Shown here piece by piece: positions 11,796 to 18,364 of a stretch of 43,883 nt of DNA; the stretch's first letter is position 1; the number at the start of each line of letters is the position of its first letter. The notes under the pieces are model-generated. The model saw only the letters and a program-made list of their open reading frames with translations. It did no database searches and was not told where the DNA came from. Origin of the DNA: a virus; the IMG/VR virus record IMGVR_UViG_3300006917_000048, positions 1-43,883 of that record. One strand, written 5' to 3'. A program made the translations under genes and the position numbers.

Positions 11796-12166
11796 TGGCT
11801 CTGACCAGGGCTGAATACGCCAGCATTTACAGGGCTAGGCAGCGCGGCGAGCTGCCTATGCCTACTTATTCCATTTGCGCGTCTTGTGGAGCAAAGCGGA
11901 AAGACTCCCGCGTCAACCCTCTGCATGGCGATCTATGCGCCAGGTGCTGGCGCAAGAGTCCTGACGGTAGGGACGCCGAACGAGAGCGAATCTTGCAAGT
12001 GGCTAGGCGTCGCAGCGAAGCAGAGTACGCGGCTCGCATCAAAAAAGCTGGCGAGATCCTTCAGTCCATAGGGGTAAAGCGCTTTATATCAGAGAACAGC
12101 GACGAAGCAGAGCGGTTCTACGGTTTACTTGATTCAATCCTGCAACAAGCTGAATCTAAGCGCTAA
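11795..12166 (+). CDS. Small putative zinc-binding protein
   Basis: A protein of 123 residues with two CxxC pairs (CASC, residues 28-31; CARC, 48-51), which would form a zinc ribbon, followed by a basic helical region (RDAERERILQVARRRSEAEY). It is coupled to the preceding gene by TGATG. The stop overlaps the convergent stop of the next minus gene by 3 bp. AT content rises toward the 3' end compared with neighbours. Possibly nucleic-acid binding; function not known. Confidence 0.65.
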   Translation: MALTRAEYASIYRARQRGELPMPTYSICASCGAKRKDSRVNPLHGDLCARCWRKSPDGRDAERERILQVARRRSEAEYAARIKKAGEILQSIGVKRFISENSDEAERFYGLLDSILQQAESKR

Positions 12167-13020
12167 GAAGCTTTGCGCCTGTTTCTCCGCCTGATCGCGC
12201 TGATATGGCCCTTGCTTCCCCTTGCTTGCATTCTTGCTTTTCTTGTAATTCCCGCTGCGACACTGCGGACCAATCGATCAGCATCGCGCTGCTTGTTACC
12301 AAACGCGCCAGGCGTCAGTAATTCCACTTTCTTTTTCTTGGCATCATAGTATACCTTGCTTCTATTGATGTAGTCCATCATTTCCCCGGCGGCTGAGTTG
12401 CTAAGGTGCCTTCCGCGTAGGGTCGCTGAGCTGATGTTCCCCGTCTTGTAGCGATCCGTCTTAATGCCGCCAAGCACGGAGATATTATTGAAATAGTAGC
12501 GATCATTCCCGTTCTTCTGCCAGCGCTTCCCGCCAAGCTGGCGTATTCGTGACGCAAGGATTGGCGGAGTGATTGAGCCCGCCGGTTTTTTGCCTCTGAT
12601 CTTTATCCTTGGAGTGTCCAGCATCTTGGTCACATTCTGCGGCTTTGCGCCGGCATTCACCCCCTTCCCCTTCTTCCTCCCAACCCTCACCGCTCCTTTC
12701 ATCTTCGGCAGCTTGACTGTCCCCGCCTCCTTCGCCGCCTTCAGCTTGTTCCTCGCCCTGGTCACCGCAGCCTTCTGCGCCCGCTTGCTCAGCGCTCCCT
12801 TGATGCTCTGATCGGCCGGGTCCATCGCCGCGAGCTTCCGCTTCGTGCTGGCCACGGCTCGCCGCTGGGTCACCAGCCCCTGGCGCCGCGTCGGCTTGGT
12901 CCCCTGCTTCCTCCCCCTGGCGGGTGACGCTGGTCCCGATGGCCGGCTGGCGCGACTGCCGCCAGATCCCCCGCCAGAGGCGAAGCGACCACGGGAGTCG
13001 CGTTTGTAGGTGCGGGCCAT
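12163..13020 (-). CDS. GRFASGG-family basic protein with distinct C-terminal domain
   Basis: A protein of 285 residues starting MARTYKRDSRGRFASGGG, the tag shared with genes at 13357, 19319 and 20471. A basic Lys/Arg/Ala/Pro linker follows, including RRQGLVTQRRAVASTKRKLA, close to the linkers of the 13357 and 19319 products. Residues about 145-240 form a compact domain (LGGKRWQKNGNDRYYFNN, then TLRGRHLSNSAAGEMM), and the tail is strongly basic. I do not recognise the C-terminal domain. Possible roles are DNA-binding internal virion protein or ejected effector; both are inference. Confidence 0.7.
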   Translation of the reverse strand: MARTYKRDSRGRFASGGGSGGSRASRPSGPASPARGRKQGTKPTRRQGLVTQRRAVASTKRKLAAMDPADQSIKGALSKRAQKAAVTRARNKLKAAKEAGTVKLPKMKGAVRVGRKKGKGVNAGAKPQNVTKMLDTPRIKIRGKKPAGSITPPILASRIRQLGGKRWQKNGNDRYYFNNISVLGGIKTDRYKTGNISSATLRGRHLSNSAAGEMMDYINRSKVYYDAKKKKVELLTPGAFGNKQRDADRLVRSVAAGITRKARMQARGSKGHISAIRRRNRRKAS

Positions 13021-13035
13021 CCCTGCGCATCTGCT

Positions 13036-13050
13036 GCCTCAGCTTTCCGG
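13036..13050 (-). promoter_or_regulatory. CCGGAAASCT element, copy e
   Basis: Minus-strand CCGGAAAGCTGAGGC, 20 nt before the ATG of the GRFASGG gene. It lies between two divergent genes (the other starts at 13078). Confidence 0.55.
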
Positions 13051-13077
13051 CAACCTCACCCAAACGAGACCCTTGCT

Positions 13078-13356
13078 GTGGCTGCCATCCGCCGTGGGCG
13101 CGAGACATTCGCCGGGTTCAACAAGCCCAAGCGCACCCCCAACCACCCCACGAAATCCCATGCCGTGCTGGCGCGGGAGGGTGGCACCACGAAACTGATC
13201 AGGTTTGGGCAGCAGGGCGTCAGCGGCAGCCCTGCCAGGAAGGGAGAGAGCAAGGCGGACAAGCAGCGCCGGGCCAGCTTCAAGGCCAGGCACGCGGCGA
13301 ACATCGCTAAGGGCAAACTCAGCGCCGCGTACTGGGCGAACCGGGTGAAGTGGTGA
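13078..13356 (+). CDS. Conserved phage hypothetical protein
   Basis: A protein of 92 residues from GTG 13078 (VAAIRRGRETFAGFNKPKRT). It has strong family-like patterning: N-KPKRTPNHPTKSHAV, LIRFGQQGVSGSP, then KRRASF-type basic motifs ending SAAYWANRVKW. I know this sequence style from conserved hypothetical proteins in cyanophage and other phage genomes, with no established function. It is highly basic. It is divergent from the 12163 gene and its end abuts the next minus gene. Confidence 0.75.
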   Translation: MAAIRRGRETFAGFNKPKRTPNHPTKSHAVLAREGGTTKLIRFGQQGVSGSPARKGESKADKQRRASFKARHAANIAKGKLSAAYWANRVKW

Positions 13357-14337
13357 TCAGCCCTTCGGCTTTGGCTTCCGCTTGCGCTTCGGCTTCTGCG
13401 GCCCCTGAGTGTTCCGCGGCCCGGGCTTGATCACGTTCTTTCCCTTGCCCTTGCCCTTCGGGAGCACCGGCGCCAGCTGACGGTCGTAGATCTCCATGGC
13501 GCGTGCGGCCGGCTTGCTGCCCCGTGCGGCGGCGGCTGCGGCGCGTTTGGCTCGGCCCCGGATGATCGCTCGGGCAGCCCGCCTCTCGCGCTCGGGAGCG
13601 GCCCGAACCACGCCACGCATTGCGTCGGCGACAATCCCGTGCCCGGTGGCCCTGGCCATGTCCCTGGCCGTCCGCATCGCCCACTTGCGGGTGAGCTCAT
13701 CGCCAGCCGCCTTGATCCGCTTCAGGGAATCCTTTACGTCGCGAATCTCATCGCGAATGTCGCCACTAATCCCGGCAATGCGCCCGCGCAGATAATCGAC
13801 CTTCGCCTGCCGGCCCTTGCGGGTGACAGGGGTGCGGATGATCTTGTTCGTTGCTGGCTGAGCGTTGCCGTAGCGGGCGGCATTGCGCTCCTCCTGCGCC
13901 AGGAACTGCTGCGGCGTCAGCTTGAGCTGCCGCTGGATGTGGAGCTTGGCGCTCAGCTGGCGGATGTTGTTGCTCGGCGGCTGAACAGGCGGCTTCGGCG
14001 TGCGCTGCTTGGGCCGGAGCTTGGTCGCCACCTTCAGCGCTGGGGCCTTGATCCGCCGGGTGATGGTGTCCGAGAACAGGCGGTTCTTCGCCTTGGTCAC
14101 CGCACCCTTCAAGCCACCCCGGCGCCGTGCGCTGGTGGTCTCATCCGCAGCCCTCAAGTTCGCCTTGGCCTTGGCCACCGCTCGACGCTGCGGCACCAGG
14201 CCCCTGCGCTTCGGTGGTGGCGTGCCCCGCTGCCGTGGCTTGGCCGGGGAGCTGGGGGCTGAGGCGCGACTGGGCTTACTGGAGCCCCCGCCAGAGGCGA
14301 AGCGACCACGGGCATCCCGCTTGTAAGTCCTCGCCAC
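13357..14337 (-). CDS. GRFASGG-family basic protein
   Basis: A protein of 326 residues from GTG 14337, starting MARTYKRDARGRFASGGG, followed by a basic linker with RRGLVPQRRAVAKAKANL and KGAVTKAKNRL, near-identical to the J-domain paralogue at 19319. The C-terminal two thirds are helical and Arg/Ala-rich (DIRDEIRDVKDSLKRIKAAG; RAAPERERRAARAIIRGRAK), ending KPKRKRKPKPKG. No enzyme motif seen. Composition resembles histone H1-like or packaged DNA-binding proteins; function unknown. Confidence 0.7.
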   Translation of the reverse strand: MARTYKRDARGRFASGGGSSKPSRASAPSSPAKPRQRGTPPPKRRGLVPQRRAVAKAKANLRAADETTSARRRGGLKGAVTKAKNRLFSDTITRRIKAPALKVATKLRPKQRTPKPPVQPPSNNIRQLSAKLHIQRQLKLTPQQFLAQEERNAARYGNAQPATNKIIRTPVTRKGRQAKVDYLRGRIAGISGDIRDEIRDVKDSLKRIKAAGDELTRKWAMRTARDMARATGHGIVADAMRGVVRAAPERERRAARAIIRGRAKRAAAAAARGSKPAARAMEIYDRQLAPVLPKGKGKGKNVIKPGPRNTQGPQKPKRKRKPKPKG

Positions 14338-14355
14338 AGCGCCGCATCAACCGAC

Positions 14356-14370
14356 GCCTCAGCTTTCCGA
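14356..14370 (-). promoter_or_regulatory. CCGGAAASCT element, copy f (one mismatch)
   Basis: Minus-strand TCGGAAAGCTGAGGC, 23 nt before the GTG of the 326-residue gene. The TGA inside it is the stop of the upstream gene. Confidence 0.5.
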
Positions 14371-14901
14371 TTGCCCCCGGCGGAAGTGCGCCAGCCAGAC
14401 ATCCTTGAGCCGCTGCTCCAGCGGGAACGGTTGGATCACGGGGTTCAGCTCCTGCCCCAGGACCGCCCGCGTCCAGGGTCGAGGGGGCAGGTAGACCGGC
14501 CTGGCGCCCTTCCGCGGTGGGCGGCGGCCCCAGGCCCAGATCCAAGCCCCTTCATGCACCGCCGTGGCGTAGTTGGCCGACCACGCGAAGCGAGCTTGGT
14601 AGGGGCTGGTCATACCCCAGTGGCCGGTCTGGCGCAGGTTCCCGAAGTCGATCAGGTTCCGCGGATTGCCGGCCCGCGTCCCCTCGCCGGCCCGGTAGCT
14701 TGCCAGCTTCTCCCGCAACGTGGCGCCGCTGAGCTTCCGGGTCGGCAGATCACGGGGCCAGTTCCAAGCCTTGGCGGTGAAGCTCTGCTGAAACGCGGCG
14801 AACAGCTCCCCCATCGCGGCCTTGGTCGCCGCTTGCGCCGCTGCTACGGCCTTGGCCTCCAGGTCGGCCATCTCCACCTGCACCCTGACCCGGGAGCTCA
14901 C
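14359..14901 (-). CDS. HK97 gp10-like neck/tail-completion protein
   Basis: A protein of 180 residues. It has the layout of the HK97 gp10 / minor tail Z family: N-terminal helix (LEAKAVAAAQAATKAAMGEL), central NLIDFGNLRQTGHWG and FAWSANYATAVHEG, then PPRPWTRAVLGQELNPVI. In that family the middle H-E-G segment and the (P)xRPW(F) segment are conserved. Role: joining head and tail. It overlaps the preceding gene by 4 bp. Confidence 0.75.
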   Translation of the reverse strand: MSSRVRVQVEMADLEAKAVAAAQAATKAAMGELFAAFQQSFTAKAWNWPRDLPTRKLSGATLREKLASYRAGEGTRAGNPRNLIDFGNLRQTGHWGMTSPYQARFAWSANYATAVHEGAWIWAWGRRPPRKGARPVYLPPRPWTRAVLGQELNPVIQPFPLEQRLKDVWLAHFRRGQSES

Positions 14902-15374
14902 GCCGGCACCTCAAAAGCAACGGCGATGGCATCGCCCAGGTTCTGGCGCAGTTCGTCGCCGATGCCGCCGACCCCGAAGGCGCCGAACAGCTCCGAGATC
15001 GTGGCCTGGCCGAGCATCCCGCCAGAGGATCGGGTGGGGAGGTTCTCAAGCTTCCCGAGGAACGCGCGGGCCTTCACTCCGGGCAGCAGCCCATCAGGCG
15101 CCAGGCCTGTGGTGTTCCAGCTGAACGCCGATTGCGCTGCCAGCCAATTCACGCCGCTCGGCACCGTTGCCCACTGGGTGATGAAGCCCGATCGACTGCC
15201 GCTGGTGGCCTTGACGCTGGGCAACGCCTGGGGTGCCCCCACCTGCCCCTTCAGGAACACCTCGATCACGATCGGAGCGCCAGCTGCTGGCACGCCATCG
15301 CGGAAGCTGGTCACTACCCCCGGCGGTGTCCACACCATGCGGAGGTTGGCGTAGGGGGCGAAGTCGGTAGCCAT
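14898..15374 (-). CDS. Putative head-tail connector region protein
   Basis: A protein of 158 residues, MATDFAPYANLRMVWTPPGV, beta-rich with a helical end. It sits immediately before the gp10-like gene with an ATGA overlap, a position usually taken by small neck or head-closure proteins. I see no decisive family motif. The ATG is 6 nt after a CCGGAAACCT element; an in-frame Met at residue 13 would give the more usual spacing. Confidence 0.5.
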   Translation of the reverse strand: MATDFAPYANLRMVWTPPGVVTSFRDGVPAAGAPIVIEVFLKGQVGAPQALPSVKATSGSRSGFITQWATVPSGVNWLAAQSAFSWNTTGLAPDGLLPGVKARAFLGKLENLPTRSSGGMLGQATISELFGAFGVGGIGDELRQNLGDAIAVAFEVPA

Positions 15375-15380
15375 GCCCTG

Positions 15381-15390
15381 AGGTTTCCGG
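15381..15390 (-). promoter_or_regulatory. CCGGAAASCT element, copy g
   Basis: Minus-strand CCGGAAACCT just upstream of the connector-region gene. Confidence 0.5.
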
Positions 15391-15406
15391 GCTGGTTTCG
15401 CTCAAG

Positions 15407-15432
15407 CAAAAGCCCCGGCGGTGGGCCGGGGC
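15407..15432 (-). terminator. Intrinsic terminator, copy 1
   Basis: Minus-strand GCCCCGGC-CCACC-GCCGGGGC followed by TTTTG, 22 bp after the stop of the 58-residue gene. Identical hairpins recur at 15706 and 16175. Confidence 0.75.
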
Positions 15433-15454
15433 GGAGGGGTGGTTGCTGCAGCCT

Positions 15455-15631
15455 TCAGGCCGCTTTCCCGTAGATCCTGATCATCAGGAGCTTGCGGGCG
15501 TCAATGGGGCAAGCCAGGGCGGTCTTTTCGATTTCCTTGGGCCAGTAGGCGTTGTCGTCTGCGCAGTAGCTTTCGATGGTTTCGGTGTAAACGGAGCCGA
15601 TGCGTTCGGCATAGGCGAGGTTGTTGGCCAT
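15455..15631 (-). CDS. Small accessory protein
   Basis: A protein of 58 residues, MANNLAYAERIGSVYTETIE, with protein-like composition. I chose ATG 15631 because it aligns with the starts of two neighbouring cassettes that share the leader (hairpin, then CCACCCA, then start); an upstream ATG lies inside the -10 region. It forms a one-gene transcription unit with its own promoter, hairpin leader and terminator. Function unknown. Confidence 0.65.
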   Translation of the reverse strand: MANNLAYAERIGSVYTETIESYCADDNAYWPKEIEKTALACPIDARKLLMIRIYGKAA

Positions 15632-15648
15632 GGGTGGTTCGTGGGTGG

Positions 15649-15700
15649 CGGAAGGTCTCCCTTCCGATGAACCAACCATAACACACGGTTGCCGGAAATG
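15649..15700 (-). promoter_or_regulatory. Promoter and 5' GAGA-hairpin leader, cassette 1
   Basis: The -10 TATGGT (15680-15675) lies in the shared string TGTGTTATGGTTGG; the -35 is weak. Eight nt downstream is a perfect 7-bp stem, CGGAAGG-GAGA-CCTTCCG (15666-15649), with a GNRA tetraloop, then GCCACCCA and the start codon. The stem would be at the very 5' end of the transcript. Confidence 0.65.
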
Positions 15701-15728
15701 AAAAAGCCCCGGCGGTGGGCCGGGGCGG
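15667..15728. repeat. 62-bp perfect repeat, copy A
   Basis: Identical to 16136-16197. It contains a complete minus-strand terminator for one cassette followed by the promoter core of the next. Confidence 0.85.
15701..15726 (-). terminator. Intrinsic terminator, copy 2
   Basis: Minus-strand GCCCCGGC-CCACC-GCCGGGGC then TTTTT, 5 bp after the stop of the 123-residue zinc protein gene. Confidence 0.8.
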
Positions 15729-15730
15729 GA

Positions 15731-16102
15731 TCAGATGGTCACCCCAAGGGCGCGATCCTGAAGCCACTGAGAGAAGCTGCCGTGAACGCCATGGCCGCCG
15801 GTTTGGTGGTAGTTGGTCAGCTGGGTTTTCAGGACTGGGTTGGCGTGATCATCGGCCTGCCAGGCAGCAAGCGCCTCTGCATTGGCTGCCATCTTGATTA
15901 GGCGCCTTTGGCGGCGGGCCTCTTCCGCAAACACTTCTTGGCGGATCTGCTTGTCGGTCTTGCCGCTATTCCGTGCGGCACAGGTCCGGCCGTAATGAAG
16001 GATCCCTCCGTTACTGAGCCGCATGGCGACCGTGGCTTTTAGCTCGGAGCGACCGCAGCAGTCGCAGGTGTCGATTTCGTCTGTGATGTAGAGAGCTTTC
16101 AT
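15731..16102 (-). CDS. Small zinc-binding accessory protein
   Basis: A protein of 123 residues, MKALYITDEIDTCDCCGRSE. It has the pattern CxCCGRxxLKATVAMRL, YGRTCAARN, a cysteine arrangement frequent in short phage and bacterial proteins of unknown role, which probably binds zinc. A helical region (KQIRQEVFAEEARRQRRLIK) follows. It is a single-gene unit with hairpin leader and terminator, framed by the two 62-bp repeats. Function unknown. Confidence 0.7.
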   Translation of the reverse strand: MKALYITDEIDTCDCCGRSELKATVAMRLSNGGILHYGRTCAARNSGKTDKQIRQEVFAEEARRQRRLIKMAANAEALAAWQADDHANPVLKTQLTNYHQTGGHGVHGSFSQWLQDRALGVTI

Positions 16103-16118
16103 GGTTCCGATGGGTGGC

Positions 16119-16169
16119 GCAGGGTCTCCCCTGCAATGAACCAACCATAACACACGGTTGCCGGAAATG
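16119..16169 (-). promoter_or_regulatory. Promoter and 5' GAGA-hairpin leader, cassette 2
   Basis: The -10 TATGGT (16149-16144), then 9 nt, then GCAGGG-GAGA-CCCTGC (16134-16119), then GCCACCCATCGGAACC and the ATG at 16102. Stem sequence differs from cassette 1 but pairing is kept. Confidence 0.7.
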
Positions 16170-16197
16170 AAAAAGCCCCGGCGGTGGGCCGGGGCGG
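16136..16197. repeat. 62-bp perfect repeat, copy B
   Basis: Second copy of the terminator-promoter junction at 15667-15728. Confidence 0.85.
16170..16195 (-). terminator. Intrinsic terminator, copy 3
   Basis: Same hairpin as copies 1 and 2 with TTTTT, 22 bp after the stop of the 72-residue gene. Confidence 0.8.
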
Positions 16198-16216
16198 AAT
16201 AATGAGGCCAGCAAGA

Positions 16217-16435
16217 TCAGGGCTTGCGATAGCCCTTTGTTTTAAGATTGGCGTAATAACTGCGTGCATCGCCAATCCAGTTATATCCGCCTTCGTAAAG
16301 CTTCCAGCCGCTATCAATAGCTTTGTAATGCTGCATCATTATTTGATGATTCCCAGCATCCGTAAAGCAAACAATATGCTTGCCGCTTGGGGCCATCAGC
16401 AGATGGCCGGCAATCTCAGTCTGAGCAGTGATCAT
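16217..16435 (-). CDS. Small accessory protein
   Basis: A protein of 72 residues, MITAQTEIAGHLLMAPSGKH, ending YYANLKTKGYRKP. More AT-rich than its neighbours, suggesting recent acquisition. Start chosen by alignment with the leaders of the other two cassettes (GGAACC-ATG). Own promoter, hairpin leader and terminator. Function unknown. Confidence 0.65.
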   Translation of the reverse strand: MITAQTEIAGHLLMAPSGKHIVCFTDAGNHQIMMQHYKAIDSGWKLYEGGYNWIGDARSYYANLKTKGYRKP

Positions 16436-16451
16436 GGTTCCGTTGGGTGGT

Positions 16452-16488
16452 GCAGGGTCTCCCCTGCGTTGACCCAACCCTAACACAC
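16452..16488 (-). promoter_or_regulatory. Promoter and 5' GAGA-hairpin leader, cassette 3
   Basis: The -10 TAGGGT (16482-16477) in TGTGTTAGGGTTGGG, then 9 nt, then GCAGGG-GAGA-CCCTGC (16467-16452), then ACCACCCAACGGAACC-ATG. Confidence 0.65.
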
Positions 16489-16491
16489 GAT

Positions 16492-16695
16492 TCACCCCTT
16501 GGCGCCATCCCGCTGCTTCCGCTGCTTCCGCTGCCATCGGGCCTGCCGATCAGCTCGGTAGGCCCGCCCCTCCGGCGCCAGCCGCTCCCAACACCTGGGG
16601 CACAGCAGCTCTGACCGCGTGCCCTTGTGGCGGGCCTGGCAGGTGGTGCAGATAAGGGCGCAGCCGTAGGGGGCCTGGGGGATGGGGTCAGGCAT
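16492..16695 (-). CDS. Small zinc-ribbon protein
   Basis: A protein of 67 residues starting MPDPIPQAPYGCALICTTCQ. Cysteines CTTC (17-20) and CPRC (32-35) would form a zinc ribbon; a very basic end (RADRQARWQRKQRKQRDG) suggests nucleic-acid binding. Its start ATGCCTGACCC overlaps the stop (TGA) of the upstream gene by 8 bp. Confidence 0.6.
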   Translation of the reverse strand: MPDPIPQAPYGCALICTTCQARHKGTRSELLCPRCWERLAPEGRAYRADRQARWQRKQRKQRDGAKG

Positions 16696-16882
16696 TGCGG
16701 TCCCTAATCGCCTTCAGGCCTGCCGCCACCTGCCGCAGGCGAGCCCGCTGCTCGGGATCGAGCATGGCTTGCTGGAATGTCGCGACGATCGTGTCGGCCA
16801 TCTTCTGGAAGGTGGCGCCGATCAAACGAATCGCCTGGATCTGCTCAGGGGTTGGGATGGCCTGGGGGATTGGGTCAGGCAT
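16688..16882 (-). CDS. Small helical hypothetical protein
   Basis: A protein of 64 residues, MPDPIPQAIPTPEQIQAIRL, with a long predicted helix (EQRARLRQVAAGLKAIRDRN). The first eight residues and their DNA (24 bp, one mismatch) duplicate those of the next gene. The start overlaps the stop of the upstream gene in the same ATGCCTGACCC arrangement. Function unknown. Confidence 0.6.
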   Translation of the reverse strand: MPDPIPQAIPTPEQIQAIRLIGATFQKMADTIVATFQQAMLDPEQRARLRQVAAGLKAIRDRNA

Positions 16883-17144
16883 CGGCCTGCTCCTGGCCAA
16901 CCTGGATCGCGTCAACCAGCGCGAAAAACTTAGCCCGGATTCTATAGCGCTCGTCTTGCCGGACTATCTCAGATTCAGGCCCCTTGGCTAAGATTGGCTC
17001 ATCCGGCACAATCACATGGATGGCGGCTCGGATAGCAGCCAAACGATCGCCATTGACACCTGGACGTATTTCACCAAAGGTGCTCATACTTCTGAGCACA
17101 GAATCGTAGGAGGCGCGAAGCTCACCAGGGGTGGGGATGGTCAT
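16875..17144 (-). CDS. Small hypothetical protein
   Basis: A protein of 89 residues, MTIPTPGELRASYDSVLRSM, with regular composition and a helical end (YRIRAKFFALVDAIQ). First of three overlapping genes (with 16688 and 16492). Leader is C-rich (CAACCCATCCCACCGCA) with no Shine-Dalgarno. Function unknown. Confidence 0.6.
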   Translation of the reverse strand: MTIPTPGELRASYDSVLRSMSTFGEIRPGVNGDRLAAIRAAIHVIVPDEPILAKGPESEIVRQDERYRIRAKFFALVDAIQVGQEQADA

Positions 17145-17179
17145 GGCGTGTTGCTGCGGTGGGATGGGTTGCGGGTGGG

Positions 17180-17341
17180 TCAGGCGGCGGTCGGCCCCTG
17201 TGGGTAGAAGTCGCGGCCGTTGCAGGTTGCCGCCAGGAGTCGAGCTGCGGCGGCTTGCAGGGCCTCGGAGAGAGCCTGGTATTCGGCCCTGAGGGTTTCA
17301 GCCCCAGTGCCGTTGATGTGAATTGTTGGCAGGGTCGTCAT
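17180..17341 (-). CDS. Small conserved-looking protein (53 residues)
   Basis: An open frame of 53 codons: MTTLPTIHINGTGAETLRAE, a helix (EYQALSEALQAAAARLLAAT), then NGRDFYPQG near the end. The pattern I-x-x-NGTG-xx-L and NGRDFYPQG is one I recognise from short phage and bacterial hypothetical proteins without assigned function. It fills the space between two minus-strand genes. Its stop is followed by a C-rich stretch leading into the next gene. Confidence 0.65.
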   Translation of the reverse strand: MTTLPTIHINGTGAETLRAEYQALSEALQAAAARLLAATCNGRDFYPQGPTAA

Positions 17342-17377
17342 GCAAGGGGTGCGGCGGGGTGAGTCGGCGAATGGGCT

Positions 17378-17647
17378 TCAACGGGCCAGAAGGTTGGCGG
17401 GTACAATCCGCAGATTATGGTCATGCTTCCAACCGTGGACCCTTTCGCAACTGGATAGCAACCGTTCGGCTTCTTCTCTTGACACAGGCTTTGGTGGGTT
17501 GTCCATACCAAGAAAGACAGGCCTGTGTCTTAACTGAGGCACGCTATGCCATGTAACATACGCATCGCGGGGAAAATCGCTTTGTAGGTTTTTACCCATA
17601 GTGTGCATGCCCCTAGGCTCTTGCAGTGTTGCCAGAACGTAAAACAT
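17378..17647 (-). CDS. Small hypothetical protein
   Basis: A protein of 89 residues, MFYVLATLQEPRGMHTMGKN, with DAYVTWHSVPQLRHRPVFLG and a C-terminal helix (SREEAERLLSSCERVHGWKH). Good protein-like composition; AT-richer than the neighbouring virion genes. Preceded by copy 1 of a repeated hairpin element. Not recognised. Confidence 0.6.
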   Translation of the reverse strand: MFYVLATLQEPRGMHTMGKNLQSDFPRDAYVTWHSVPQLRHRPVFLGMDNPPKPVSREEAERLLSSCERVHGWKHDHNLRIVPANLLAR

Positions 17648-17656
17648 TGATCACAA

Positions 17657-17698
17657 TGCGGTGGAATGGTTGCCGGATAGGCTCCGGCGGGCCGGGAG
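17657..17698 (-). repeat. Intergenic GCCGGA-N5-TCCGGC hairpin repeat, copy 1
   Basis: Contains a perfect 6-bp inverted repeat (17672-17688) and on the minus strand ends in CAACCATTCCACCGCA before the downstream gene. Near-identical to the copies at 18058 and 18301. Confidence 0.7.
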
Positions 17699-17704
17699 AT
17701 GGAA

Positions 17705-18040
17705 TCAGTTAAAAATCGCTCCTTCCCTGCCAAAGGTAACACTAATCCGGTTTTTATTTGCAATATCACAAGCTTCCGCCAATGCGCTTTTGACATACAC
17801 GCCAAAAGCGCTCATACCAGGGCTAATTTCAATGTTTCTTATTTGATCGGGAAGCGCAACAAAACAGGACCATCCTTCACCAAACAAGCGAATAAGCTCC
17901 CTAGGGTTATCCCTAGATTGATCGGCGTTTTGCCAGAGTGTGATTACTTTTTCGAACAGCTCCTTATCTTTTTGATCTTGGAAGCAAATCAGCCTCTGCG
18001 TGATCATGAGTGAGCTGTATGCGGGGTTGATCCAGTTCAT
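17705..18040 (-). CDS. Hypothetical protein
   Basis: A protein of 111 residues, MNWINPAYSSLMITQRLICF, with LFEKVITLWQNADQ and WSCFVALPDQIRNIEISPG. It is markedly more AT-rich than the tail genes. Repeat copy 2 lies upstream and copy 1 downstream. The N-terminal half and general style faintly resemble the plus-strand gene at 21719 (LLSLKQSPKFW, VYLAIDPIVD). Function unknown. Confidence 0.6.
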   Translation of the reverse strand: MNWINPAYSSLMITQRLICFQDQKDKELFEKVITLWQNADQSRDNPRELIRLFGEGWSCFVALPDQIRNIEISPGMSAFGVYVKSALAEACDIANKNRISVTFGREGAIFN

Positions 18041-18057
18041 GGTGACGTGAGCTTGGG

Positions 18058-18101
18058 GGTGCGGTGGAATGGTTGCCGGACAGGCTCCGGCGGGCCGGGG
18101 G
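18058..18101 (-). repeat. Intergenic GCCGGA-N5-TCCGGC hairpin repeat, copy 2
   Basis: Hairpin at 18075-18091; the loop differs from copy 1 (caggc against taggc on the plus strand). Confidence 0.7.
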
Positions 18102-18106
18102 TGGGG

Positions 18107-18292
18107 TCAGGCGTCAACAACACCAGCGGCGGCGTTGATTACACGCCACTGCTCTGGCCAGGTACCGGCGGTGCGATTGCAAGACGACCACCACCAGCGA
18201 GCGGCGGAGCGGCGGTAGCGGCGGGGTGCAGTTGGCCACCAGGCGGCGACTTGGGCGGCCCTGCGGGTGGCGCGGGCGGATGCGGGAAGCAT
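18107..18292 (-). CDS. Small Trp/Arg-rich protein
   Basis: A protein of 61 residues, MLPASARATRRAAQVAAWWP, with WWWSSCNRTAGTWPEQW. Rich in Arg, Ala and Trp. Reading frame is clean between two repeat copies and starts after the same kind of C-rich leader (CCACCGCACCC-ATG). Function unknown; GC-rich composition makes it less certain than its neighbours. Confidence 0.5.
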   Translation of the reverse strand: MLPASARATRRAAQVAAWWPTAPRRYRRSAARWWWSSCNRTAGTWPEQWRVINAAAGVVDA

Positions 18293-18300
18293 GGGTGCGG

Positions 18301-18343
18301 TGGGCGTGGGGTGGGTGCCGGATGGGCTCCGGCGGGCCGGGGG
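18301..18343 (-). repeat. Intergenic GCCGGA-N5-TCCGGC hairpin repeat, copy 3
   Basis: Hairpin at 18317-18333, loop tgggc on the plus strand. Flanks diverge more than between copies 1 and 2. Confidence 0.6.
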
Positions 18344-18364
18344 ATGGCTTCTGTGGATTGCGCC

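Noticed and set aside
15407-15726. The repeated GCCCCGGC hairpins as a mobile element or REP array
   Set aside because: Each sits right after a gene stop with a T-run in the transcribed direction, so they are ordinary terminators.
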